From: Gordionus sp. m RMFG-2023
Taxonomy: Eukaryota > Nematomorpha > Gordioida > Chordodea > Parachordodidae
Length of the DNA: 64,000 nucleotides
NCBI RefSeq assembly: GCF_954871325.1
Contig: NC_088778.1
Location: 26,397,120-26,461,119, forward strand
Direction of reading: 5' to 3'
The notes under the pieces were generated by a model that had not been told where the DNA came from, did no database searches, and saw only the letters and a program-made list of their open reading frames with translations. A program made the translations under genes and the position numbers. Positions 21,667 to 33,900 of this stretch are shown in pieces; the stretch's first letter is position 1, and every line of letters starts with the position of its first letter.

Positions 21667-22799
21667 CATAGGGGTAGCCAGGATTTTCCTCGGGGGGGGG
21701 GGGGATTAAAATTATTGGGGGCTTCGCCCCCAGACCATTTTGGCGGGCCTTTGGCCCGCTTTTGCCTCGCCTTCGGCTGGGTTACCTTAGTCTATATACA
21801 GTCATTAAATTACTAGATAGGAGGTTAATTTTAATAAAAAAAATAAATATGAAACATATTTTTATTAGTTTATATAAAATATAATAAATTACTTGTATAT
21901 ACATTTATATAAAAGCATGGTAATAATTTATTCCAAACAAGTATAAGAAATTTATTTATAAAAAGTAAGTAGACATATAGTTGATATTCCTCTATTATAT
22001 AGAATTAGTTACAAAATACTAGGTAAAATTCCACTTTTACAGACATATTTGAAAGTTAGAGAATATATTAGAGTTAATATTTTAACAAATTTTGCTAATC
22101 AATGCTCTTGATAATAAATATAGCAACAATTATTTAACGCCATCTATTTATTTCAAATAAAAAATGATAAAAAATTAATCTTCATATTATTCATCCCACA
22201 ATGTCTTTAAAAGATATTTCCTGATGTCCTTATCAATATTTAATAGTTTTCTATAAAATATGTAATTCGCTATATTGGTAAAAATTACTTGATTGTCATA
22301 TGATAATTGATAAAATTAGATAAACTGACATATAATATTCCACTGTTTGTATTGTGGTTTAAATTTTTTATTTAATTTTATCAATAGTTTTATAATTATA
22401 TTTTACTTTTATTAAGATAAATAAATTAAAATTACTCATTTTATAAAAAATTATAATTGATATATTATATTATTTAGTAATTTTATGGATTTATTTAATA
22501 ATTATAATACATTTCACTTTTGTCTTAAGACTTATCTTTGGCTTATATTCCATTTATTAAAAAACATTTTTGGTTAACTTTTTATAAAAAAATGTTTTAT
22601 TTCTCCAAAAATGTATAAATTATGATGAATAGTTTTATAAAAATATCAACTTTTACATTCTTTCTTTCAAATTATTGTTTAAGATAAGTGAATACATTTT
22701 TGGGGGTCAAGGAGTGGGGAAAGGACAAAGGGGGATATTTTTTATTAGCTTAAAATGATATTCACAAAAAATGATAAATTTCTGATGGCTACGCCTATA
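21667..22799. mobile_element. hAT MITE E2 inside element O
   Basis: 1,133 bp from CATAGGGGTAGCCAGGATTT to GGCTACGCCTATA, with a perfect 8-bp target duplication TTATACTT (21659-21666, 22800-22807). The GC-rich left end includes a run of 12 G and the words GGCTTCGCCCCCAG and GGCCTTTGGCCCGC. It is in the opposite orientation to E1 and shares both ends with it. No coding frame. Confidence 0.88.
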
Positions 22800-23149
22800 T
22801 TATACTTATTTGGGTCTAAAAAATATTTTTTTGAATAGGTATAATAATAAAATTTAAAAATAAATATACAGTTGATTAGTCATTTTGAACTCTGCTAATT
22901 ACAATATTAAATTTTTTAGTTTTCAATTAATAAATGATTATATTTATTTAATTAGGGTTTAAAGTTAAATCTATATTTTTCTTAATTGAATTATAAATGA
23001 AATCTTTCAGGGGGCAATCAAAATTATTTATTTTTAGTTAAAGTGGTTAAGATTCAATTAAAAAAAATTTTTGCTTTAGGGCACTATTCAAATTTTCCAG
23101 GTGGCTCAAGCCCCTGCGCCCCCCCCCTAGCGACGCCACTGATTTTAAG

Positions 23150-23575
23150 ACTCACTAGTAGATGTATTCTTTTGAGGTCTCTATACTATTTACAGAACAT
23201 ATATTATAACTGCCCCCCCCTCTTACCCACATAAAATTTTAATTTTGCTATTATTTGACAATACTTTAATTTAATTAGTAAGCAATATATTAAAAATGAA
23301 TAATCTTTAAATTACTAAGTGATATATTATAATGTTCATATTATTTTATAAGATAATATTAACAGTTGATTTATTCGTTAATAACATCTAAATATGTAAT
23401 ATTTCATCTCTAACGTTTACTTATCTTTAGTATTTTAAAATATTACTTAAATATTAAAGATATTTATATTTAGACATTTAAAATTCTAATAATAAGATTT
23501 ACTAACCGAGTTTATTTGGTGAAAATATTTTAAATGAAAATCAGCTTTGAAATCGTGATTTCCACTTTGTAAATC
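23150..23575. other. RACK1 upstream region
   Basis: AT-rich, with a C-tract (CCCCCCCC) near 23212. I cannot point to a convincing TATA box or initiator. The RACK1 ATG follows a CACTTTGTAAATC context. Confidence 0.35.
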
Positions 23576-24801
23576 ATGGCTCAATCCACTACTAAAATAT
23601 CATTGAAAGGCAAGTTAATAGGACATAATGGCTGGGTTACTCAAATTGCGACAAACGCTATGTACCCTGATGTTATCGTTTCATCATCTAGAGGTAAAAT
23701 AAAAAACTTTCAACAAAGTAAACTTATTTTAGATAAAACGCTGATAACATGGAAGCTAACGAGGGATGATCAACAATATGGATATCCACATAGATCATTG
23801 CACGGGCATAATTACTTTGTTTCTGATGTTGTTTTATCCACAGATGGTCAATTTGCCATATCTGGATCATGGGATAAGACGCTTAGATTATGGGACCTTG
23901 ATTCGTAATTAATACATTCTCATTTAAATAAAATGATCCTTTATGTAGTGGTGTTACAACTAAACGATTTGAAGGACATACAAAAGATGTCTTAAGTGTT
24001 GCATTTTCATGTGACAATCGTCAAATAATATCAGGCTCTAGAGATCATACAATAAAATTATGGAATATCTTAGGTGCCTGCAAATATACAATTCAGGTTT
24101 TTTATTGTAAACATAAAAATAATCCTTTTTTTAGGATGAATGTCATAGTGATTGGGTATCTTGTGTAAGATTTTCACCATGTGCAGCCAATCCTGTTATA
24201 GTTTCAGCTGGCTGGGACAAAGTTGTTAAGGTTTTTAAATTTATTAAAGCCATTTTTATTAAGTTTATATTAAAGGTTTGGAATTTATCAAATTGTAAAT
24301 TAAAAGTAAACCATCATGGGCACACTGGATATTTAAATACTGTGACTGTATCACCAGATGGGTCATTATGTGCCTCTGGAGGAAAAGTATTAAAATTATT
24401 TATATACTATTTATTTTAAATGTTTATTTCTCAAAAGGATGGTTTGGCAATGTTATGGGATCTTAATGATAATAAACACTCTTATACTTTGGATGCAAAG
24501 GATACTATAAATGCATTAGTATTTAGCCCTAATAGATATTGGCTATGTGCTGCAGCAGGTCCTAGTATTAAAATTTGGGTAAACATGATTTATTATTTAA
24601 TATTACAAATAACTTATTTTAAAGGATCTTGAAGAAAAAAGATTGGAAGAAGATTTGAGACCTGAAGTTATATCATCTACCAAAACAGATAAACCTCAAA
24701 AAGCTCCTCACTGCATATCATTGGCCTGGTCTGCTGATGGTCAAACTTTATTTGCTGGGTACACTGATAATATTATTAGAGTGTGGCAAGTTCATGGATA
24801 G
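23576..24801 (+). CDS. RACK1: Receptor for activated C kinase 1 (RACK1), 7-bladed WD40 protein
   Basis: Scaffold on the 40S ribosome near the mRNA exit site; binds PKC, Src-type kinases and translation factors. Seven exons, all GT-AG and in phase: 23576-23693, 23733-23904, 23949-24096, 24135-24230, 24276-24386, 24438-24578, 24625-24801. The product is 320 aa (human 317) and aligns end to end without gaps of note. Marks: [18 protein letters not shown] at 38-42 (the R-x-K ribosome contact; intron 1 splits the Asp codon), WKLTRDD, HFVSDVV-type [122 protein letters not shown]. Introns are 38-51 nt; the first (39 nt) is a multiple of three and open. Converges with MCCC1, whose stop is 120 bp beyond; AATAAA-like signals lie near 24870. 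Confidence 0.97.
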
Positions 24802-24920
24802 AGAATTAATATTATTTATCAATTCATTTTTATAGTGAATCAAAATACATGTTTTATATTATTTTTTTATTTAAATAAAATAATATCATAATAATGTGTA
24901 AATAGGAATATGATCTTTGA
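24802..24920. promoter_or_regulatory. Shared 3' region of convergent RACK1 and MCCC1
   Basis: Only about 120 bp separate the two stops. The plus-strand text has AAATAAAATAAT near 24872 for RACK1. The minus strand has AAATAAA and AATATAAA words past the MCCC1 stop within the same stretch. Poly(A) signals on both strands therefore overlap, so the two 3' UTRs probably do too. Confidence 0.5.
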
Positions 24921-27900
24921 TTAATTTAAACATATTAATAGTTTGTTCTTTTGTACTAAGTCACCTTGTTTGCAGTCTATTTTGGAGATTGTTCCTTCAT
25001 TTGAGGACCTAATAATATACTAAATATATGGAAATTTTATATGAGCATATATTAATGCTATCATAAAAAAGACTAATTAATCTATTTTTTAATCTCAACT
25101 AGTTTATAAATATTGGCTTTTAAGTTTTAAAAATGATTTGGAAGGTTTCATAGTGAGCATAGTGTTGCTAAACGGCTCATTTTGAGCCGATTTTTAAAAA
25201 TGGCTAACTTAATATTTTATCCAGAAAAATATTAAGTAAGTCTGAATATTCTGCTCATAGAAGGAGCAAAGGTCTAGATATATATTATTAAAATCTCGAA
25301 GCTTAGGCAATATTTTTCTGGCTAAAATATTGAGTTAGCCTTTTTTAAAACGGGTCAAAACGAGCCGTTTAACAACACCAGATCAGCAGGGCCTGGTTGA
25401 CATTGTAATTCTACCTACCAAGAAGGGTTTAACTCTTTGGCGGAATTTTTTTTGAGCTTAGCCCAAAAATATTTTTTAAACCTGAATTTTTGCTCTATGC
25501 CACCTAGCAAGACCTATAATTTTTAATATATTAAATATAATCACTATTGTCCTCGAGAAATTCTTTAAATTTTATTGTGAGGACCTTATATATTTTTTTA
25601 AATAGCCTTATTTTTAAATTTTGTGCCCACGCCTGACTGTTAATTTGAAGTGCTCTAATTTAAATTTATTTCTAAAATTTTGGCCTCTCTTAGGTTTGCA
25701 GAGATGCATGTTGGCCAATACTCATGGTATCAATTAGCATCCACTGATACTTTAAATATTATTCAATACCCAGAACCAGAAGATAAAACTTATAAAAAGT
25801 GTTAATAGATAAATTTGTTAATTATCATTCAGTGACCTTTTCAACAGCAATATATTAAAAATTTTGGATTTGACATATTTCAAAAATAAAATTTTGGTCT
25901 TTATATTTTATAAAATAAATTTCGTGAATATTGGATTAGAAAAAATAGGTAAATGTAGGGCTTTAACAATTATAAAAACTTGTAACTTTCATAAATCATA
26001 GTATTTAATCAAATGTCTTGAATTTGATTCCAATTTAGATTATTTTAGTATATAAAACAAAATTGGGATATATTCTGCCAATTTTTTACTTGCAATTTAT
26101 CAAAAAATCTTATTGCCATTGGTTATAGGTAAATTCCATGACAAATCAACAAAAAAAATATTTTTAGCCCTACTCCCTCATTAGTCTCTGTCGAAAAAAT
26201 GGGGCATTTTGGGCGAAATGCTCTCCCTTTAATTTTAAATATCTTTGGATATAATTGACTTAGAAGCGTCACTTAAATTTCTTTATATAGCCCAATGATA
26301 GACCTTTAAAGTTAAACAATGTTAATTATTAAAAAATATTAAATAAACCGGAAATTACTAAAAAACAAATCGGCATTTTTTCTCATGTTATATAGATATA
26401 GGATTAATATAAGCAAATTTCCAATTGGGCCGATTATAATTTTAGGAGATATGGCATTTTAATCATTAGTCTATTGCAAATGTTCTAAATAAATATTTGA
26501 TATTAATCAATAATTGTAATATAAGTCAAAAGCTATCAAATATTTCATGTTTAATATTTAAAAGAAGTTATTTATAATCTAAGGGGGAAATTTTTTCGGA
26601 GGGGGGGGGGGAAGGGGGTTAGGTTAATTTATATGATAAGTTGAATTTTCATAAAAATAATTAAAAAATACAAATCAATTTTTGATTATAATTTATGAAA
26701 GGTAAAATTTAATTTTTATATAATGAAAATGGTTTAACTTTAAGTTAATTTTCCCTAAGTGGCATAAAAATATGAAACTTCTGATTCCGGGAATAAGTTT
26801 GATCTTTTGAACAAGATATTTTTTCATATTTATCAAGTTTTACATGCGCGAAATTAATTCCAGTGATATTTTGCTTTATAAAAATTAAATGCATCTAAGG
26901 TGTTTAATATTTGATTCTCATATGGACGCTGAAGGTAGCTCTTTCTCAACCCTTTGGTAATGCTTGCCATGGGTTATTACGAAAAAATGTCATTCCGTTT
27001 GAGCCATCAATTTCACAATGGCTTAGATTATGAATTTTATATATTGATTACTACACGATCAGAAAAAAAATATTTGATTTTAAGAAAACCAATCATTTTA
27101 GTTTAAAAAAAATGTCTTAAATTTGCAAAAAGTTGACTTATAATATAAGTTTGCTTAAAATTATAAAATTTTCTTTGATTGGTTCTCTCTTTTAACCTTT
27201 TTTAATCGGAATTATGAAATTTTGATAATATTTGGATTGGATAATGCACCCTTTTCCTTGACCAATTTTTTTCCTATCCTTGCTATGGATTCAGTCGTAG
27301 AAAATTCTTGTTTTTAAGGTCTAAGAATTTGGTAAAACAGTCAATATCTGAATTTTTTCATTTTCTGAAAGTGTTGTTTTAAATTTATTTTTCAATTGCT
27401 AAAAGATTTCACAATCATCGTTAATATTAAAATTATCTTTTGAAAAATTTTTATTTTTTTCTTAGTTATAAAAATATATATAAACTCTTATAAAAATTGT
27501 AGAAAAATCTGAGGAGATCAGGTTGAAACTCATGTTGATTTATGGAATTCACCATATGCATGTTTTTCTAAAAAACCTTCACCCATAATATTTTATCGTT
27601 TAGTATTAATGATGTAAACATTTCTAAAAAAATCGAATGCGTTAAATATAATTAAATACCATATATTTTTTTAACACAATATATTAGCCAAAGTGAATAA
27701 AAAAATAAAAATTCTTATTAATAAATTTTTTGAATTTTTTAACCAGCCACTATTTTTGTCCTATAGTATAGGTTATTAATATGAATATTATTTATAGATT
27801 AGCTTAAGCATGTATGCTGTTATTTCATTATCATCATTTGATTCAAAATTCAGACAGATGAATTAACATTACCAATAAATACTTTAGAGTAACATCATAT

Positions 27901-30900
27901 CTTCAGTAAACTAATTCTATCCATACTAAATGTAAAATATCTAAAAGTATATCAGTTTCAAAATCTTCACGTTCTAATTTAAAGAGATACTTGATTATAA
28001 TATTTATTATTTTATATAATATAACTATAAGTATCCTGTTAATAAATTATATGGATTGTTGTATTTCATTATTAAATTATGATGAAAGTAAAATCATTAA
28101 ATATTTTATACATAGATATAAAATAGTTAATATCTTTTCGAATTTATTTGTTTTTCAGTGTGATTATTTGAAATTTAGCTATATTTTTAGGTTTATATCA
28201 AGGATTTCATATTTTAATAGTTACCCACTATTTAAAGTATTAATTTTATAAATAATTTTGTAAATTTAATTACTCAATCCTACTTTCTTTCGAAATTAAT
28301 GAATTCTGTATATTTACTTCCATTTTCATGGCTAATATGATTATAAGTGGTTGATTAGATTTTATCGTATCACCGACTTTCACCAAAATTTTATCAATTG
28401 TTCCAGTGATTGGAGCTACGTAATTAAGTCCTCTTATATTTGATTCATTCTTATCACTCACAAATCTATCATCGGTTTGAAGTATTCTGATTTCATGTTG
28501 AATGCCCTAATCAATTAAAATATTCAAGCTAAATTGATAATATCTAAGCAAATTTTTTTTATAAATATAAAAGTATTAAAATAAATAAATTCATTTTTAG
28601 TATTTGAGAGCCATTTTCTCAATAAAAAAAATATTTTTAAGCTATACCTTGGAATTTAAAATGACTATATCATCATCCTTTATAAATTTGATGAGTTGAT
28701 TATTAGGGCCATCACTCCAGTTTAATTCGGATACTGACTTTGTATATAATATTTGGTCATCTACTTTAATCACTTTATCGAATATATCTCCTACCTTTAT
28801 TAGGTATGTGTTATCTTTTAAGAATGTGATTCGAACTTTGTATTCTAAATACGAAAATCGAAAGGTACATTGCTAATTATTATTTATATTATAATATTAA
28901 ATACAAAACCTGATCCACTATGTTGTAGATTCATATCTTTTTTATAATTTGTGTTTAACCGGAACCACTTGTATGTAGAAAATGGGTCACCTATTAATAG
29001 AATTTAAAAGGTGTTATTAATCAAGGTTCAAATGAACTGCAAAATAACTATAAACAAAACAAAAATTCAATTTTATATAAAAACATATATTATAGATTTT
29101 ATTTCTATGGCCATTTCCAGACAAAACGTTTTAAAGCGGTTTTTAGTTAATGTTACCAGCATTTTTTTTTATTTCGAAAAAAATGTTAAATTCTAGAATT
29201 AATTTATTTTATATTATACTTTAAAAAAAAATTTCTGGTAACATTACCTAAAAACCGTTTTGAAAAAACGTTCTGTCTGGAAATGGTTCATAGCAAATGA
29301 ATCTACAGATTATTAGATTTCATCTGCTAATTTTTGATATTTTAGTTTCAAAAAAATTATAAGTTACTTTTCATAGGGCGTTAAGGTTTAAGTTAATTTT
29401 AACCCCATTTTCCGACTATACTAAAATTTACATTAGTTTTTTAATTATTTAAATATTATTTTTCAATTAATTCCATTACACAAAATTTCAAAATCAACCA
29501 TAAACTTAAGAAAAAATATAACCAATAGCAAAATTAAAGCTACATTTTTGAAAAGCAAAACAAATCCCCAAAATTAAAAATTTTGTTTCAAACTAGATCT
29601 CAAAATATTCTTTATTTTTTAGAGTTAAAATTAATAAATTAAATATATTAACATCTATGCTCTTTCCCGTTAATAACAGAAGAATCATTGCTCAAAATAT
29701 GAGCCATTGAAGCTTGCGCTAAAATTTCACCGAGACCCTCTTTAGATATCGAGCCTAAAGTTTGCTTTAGAACGCGAGACTCCAATTTTATGAAATCGGT
29801 ATTTAATTTCTGCTCGTAATTGATATGTGGATGAGCAAGTAGCGAATTCAGGAATGCTATGTTGTTTTTAACACCGCTTATCTAAATATATTTAATATTG
29901 ATATAAATGTTTTAAAAGGGAAACTTAAGTAAGTGGTATAATAAATATCAGAGACACGTAGGCCAGGCCTAGTCCTTAATTTTTTAAAATATACCAGGGC
30001 TGGGCCTAAATTTTTTCTTTAAATACCTGGGCCGGGCTGTATAATTTAAAACCGAATATTTTAAATCGTCATTATTAGCTATAAAAATTAAAAATAAATG
30101 TAATATATTTTTAAAAATACAGGACGAGCCAAAAATTAAAAAAAAACCCTGGTCGGGTCTACAAATGGTACTTCTGCAGGTCTCTGATAAATATTATATT
30201 AATTTTATTGGCAAATACATATAGAGAGTTAAGAGCTTTTTTGAGCTTGAGCAAGGCGACGGGTCTATTAATACCCCAAACCATCAATTTAGCTATCATA
30301 GAGTCGTAATATATCGAAATTTCGTCTCCTAATTTTATTTTCAAAAAATAAATCATCAGTATGTGTTATAAAATAATAATATTGAAATTTTTTGTTAAAG
30401 TAAATTGTAATACAAACATGTCAGTATCCCTGTATCTTAGGATTCAGTGTAAAATAAATATGTTTTTCAATATTTTAACTACTAAATTTTTTTTTTTGAA
30501 TTATTTATATTATATTACAAGTAAAAATAATATTTATTTAAAGTAATTTACCAGTAAAATATATTTTTATGCTATAATTGATTATATTTAAATTTTGATA
30601 ATTATAAAAATATGATTAATATAAAATGTTTAATTTTTGAAAAATTGACCCAAATTTATTAGTTTTGTAAAATTATTTTATAATTCAATTATTTATTAAA
30701 TAGTAATAAACGCTACCTAGCGGATTAAATATTATAAAATTTGATTTTTTTATTTTAATTATTTTTAATAATAAATAATTTAAGCCATCTAGTATTAACT
30801 TAAATGAAAGATTTAATTTTATTTATTACTGCTTTCTTATATGTGTCAAAAAAAGACGAAATTAAATAAAAATAGAAATAGAAATGACAAACTAGAAAAC

Positions 30901-33900
30901 TAAATAAAAATAACTATCAAAATTGAGCAGACAATCCAAACTGTCAAAGATCTAAATATAGAAATAACTTATTCAAATTACAAACATCGCAAAGAAACGT
31001 AAGGTTTTTTTTATTAGCAATTTTTGTAAAAAAACAATTAATTATATTTTCATAAAAAAACATTTAATGATACGAAAATCTTTTTTCATCAAAAACGATG
31101 AAAAAAATCTAATTTGAAATGATTGACATTTCAAATATATAAAAATATATTATAATTTACGACAATATGATAAAAACAATTGCAATCATTAATTTAGATA
31201 GAGAAAGGAAAAATAATAACATCCTTTTATTTCTATCCTTACATATAGAAATGATAAATATTGAATTTTTTATTTATTTTTTTTTGAATTCAAAAATTAC
31301 ATAATTGAACATGTTATATAAAAAATTTTTTTAAAAAAGTATTAACTATTCGAGAATTATAGATTATTTTGGCAAATATCCATAAAGTCAATTATTAAAT
31401 CTCATATATCCCTTTTTTTTTAAATAATTATAGTTGACTTACAAATCTGCATTGCATACGTTATTATGATTCTAAATAGGCTGTTTTTTTTATCAGAAAA
31501 TATAAAATCAAAAAGGAAAATTATCACCAAGTATACTCTGGAGGAAAAAACTACGGTGGTAGCTCATAAATAGGCAAATAGATGATGTGAATTTTTATTT
31601 GTTTAAAATTTAATGTATAAATATAAATAGAAAGATGATATTAATTTTGAAGAAAGTTGTTTACATTTTTAGATATTACAAATTGATTAATTTTGTACTG
31701 GTACTTTTAATTTTTTTACTTCAATTTTTTTTTATAGTTTTAATTTTTTATACGTTTACTTTTATATATAATTATTTTCTTTATAAGTTTATAATATTTA
31801 ATTTTCCAATGGTTTCAAAAACCTTCTCTTACATTTAAACTTCAAAATATAACAAAGAATACTCAACAATTTGATTTTAAAATATAATTCAATTTTATTT
31901 TTTTGTGTGTGTGTTTTAAATCTTTATTTTCGAATTCAATTTAAAAAAATTACAATAAGACAAAATTCTGATTATAAACTAAAAATATACATACCATATC
32001 TATAGAATATAAAATATATTTAAAAAAAAACTATTAAAAAATAAATAATTGGATAAGTTGGCGAGACTTAATGACCCCATTTGGATCGGCAAATTTCGAT
32101 CGATAATCTTTGCCGCAAGTAGAAACCCTCCTTTAGATCACCTGTGATTAAACGTAACTGTTGATTGTTTTGAAAAATTTTTGGGCTTGAGGTTCAAATG
32201 AGACACAGGTTCCTGAAAATACTGGAAGGAACAATAGATTATTTAAGTGGTTATATTATGTAGTTTTGACAGAAAAATATCTGACAAAACGATCTACAGA
32301 AGTATAATCCCAAGCGAGTGGTAAACTTCCAGGAGACTAGGGGCTATCTATCGGACTTGGTGTTTGAATGTCAGGGCTGAGGCCAGAGAGCTCCAGCGTG
32401 GAAGGAATATTTGTGAATCTCAAGGTTCTATTGATGATCAAATGGATGGAATAGTTTCTAGATAATATGCCTTTAGGAAAAAGACTATGTAGAGGGTGGT
32501 GGCTCATGCTATGGAAGTGGGTGTCACAGAGGACATAAGATTTCGGTGTTACGATTTATAGCTTAATCGAAGACCGATAGCAATGCTAAGTTCTTTTTTG
32601 GTAAGTAACAAGTCTAAATTAGAATGAGTCGTGTTGTTGTCATTCTGTGTACACGGGATTAGGTTTAGATGAAGAAAAAGCGATGGAGATTCATTTGAAC
32701 AGCTTTGAGTGTAAGTATTTGATGGAATGCTGTAATAACAAATTCCAGTTTTTTTGGTTTGTAGAATTTGGATATGAGCTGCTTGGAGCGTTTTTTCTCC
32801 AGGGGTCTAAAGCTTAGGTATGATGTGGATCGATAGTATTCAATAAAAATTATTTTAGAAAAAACAAGCAATATTCATTATTTTTAAAAAAAACTTTATA
32901 AAAAAGTAATCAACATCACATAATATTTACAACAAGCACACAAAGTTAAAGATATAAAATATTTTTTACCTCGAATATTTAATTTTTAAATAAAATTAAT
33001 TAAAAAACAAAAAATATATAAATTTGATAATTATAGGATTTTAAATTGAATTTGAAAAATAAGATAAGATATTAAATTTTTTTTGAAAATATATAAAAAA
33101 TTCGGCCCAGCCCGGGTTTTATATTTTCAGGCCCGGCCCGGATTATTTTTAAAAAAATTTTTAAGGTCCAGTTTGGGTTTAAAATTTATTTTACGACACT
33201 GGTTTAAAAAAAAATTTGGCCCAATAAAATAAGCCAATTTCGGTATTTCACAATTCGTTAGTAAGCTAATATGAAATCATTTAATATCGAATAACTTATA
33301 AAATTATCTTTATTCTAAAATGAAGAATATTTTTCACTAGGCTGCGTCCTAAATGATTCGAAGAAACCCTCAAAATTTATAAACTTCCGTAAATTAATAA
33401 AATTATATAATATGTCCGAAATTTCCATTATTTTTTTACAAAAAAAACGAAGAGAACAAAAAAAATAAAGAAAAAAAAAATAAAGAAAAAACAAAAAAAG
33501 ACGCAAAAAAACGAGAATAAAATACCCAAAATAGCATACTTTAATATTATACTAGTTTTTTTCATAAATTACCCAAATAAATTAATTTTGGAATCTTTTT
33601 TATTCAAATTTATTAATTTCTATCATTTTTTATAAAAAAATAAATTTTTGTAAATAACGAAAAATGATTTAGAACACTATTTTATTTTTACATTAAAAAT
33701 ATGTTATTTTTTTATTCAAAATTTATAAAATTATTTATTTATATTTTTTAGATTTAAGACACAGCCTTAATTAATAACAAAGAAAAAGGCTAAACATTTG
33801 TGTTCAGTTTTGGTGAAATGTATTATATTTTGTAATGTATGTTGTATGTTCGATGGGACTCAAAATAAAAATTATAAAGATAAGTCTCCAAAATTAATAA

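Larger units (their letters stand above)
19430..23141. mobile_element. hAT-like element O, 3.7 kb, host of nested insertions
   Basis: The left end CAGGGGCGTCGCTAGCC and the right end CTAGCGACGCCACTG (minus strand CAGTGGCGTCGCTAG) form terminal inverted repeats. Flanks are ATTTCAAG (19422-19429) and ATTTTAAG (23142-23149), an 8-bp duplication with one mismatch. Inside lie two later MITEs with their own duplications (19983-20779, 21667-22799). No transposase frame is visible, so it is non-autonomous or heavily decayed. The segment at about 21430-21660 is an inverted copy of 21952-22200 in the second MITE. Confidence 0.72.

Noticed and set aside
28270-28317. Apparent C-terminus and stop of MCCC1 just after the biotin site
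   Set aside because: It would delete half the biotinyl fold. The GTAAAT donor at 28317 and the exon at 25019-24921 complete the domain exactly, so this is intron read-through.
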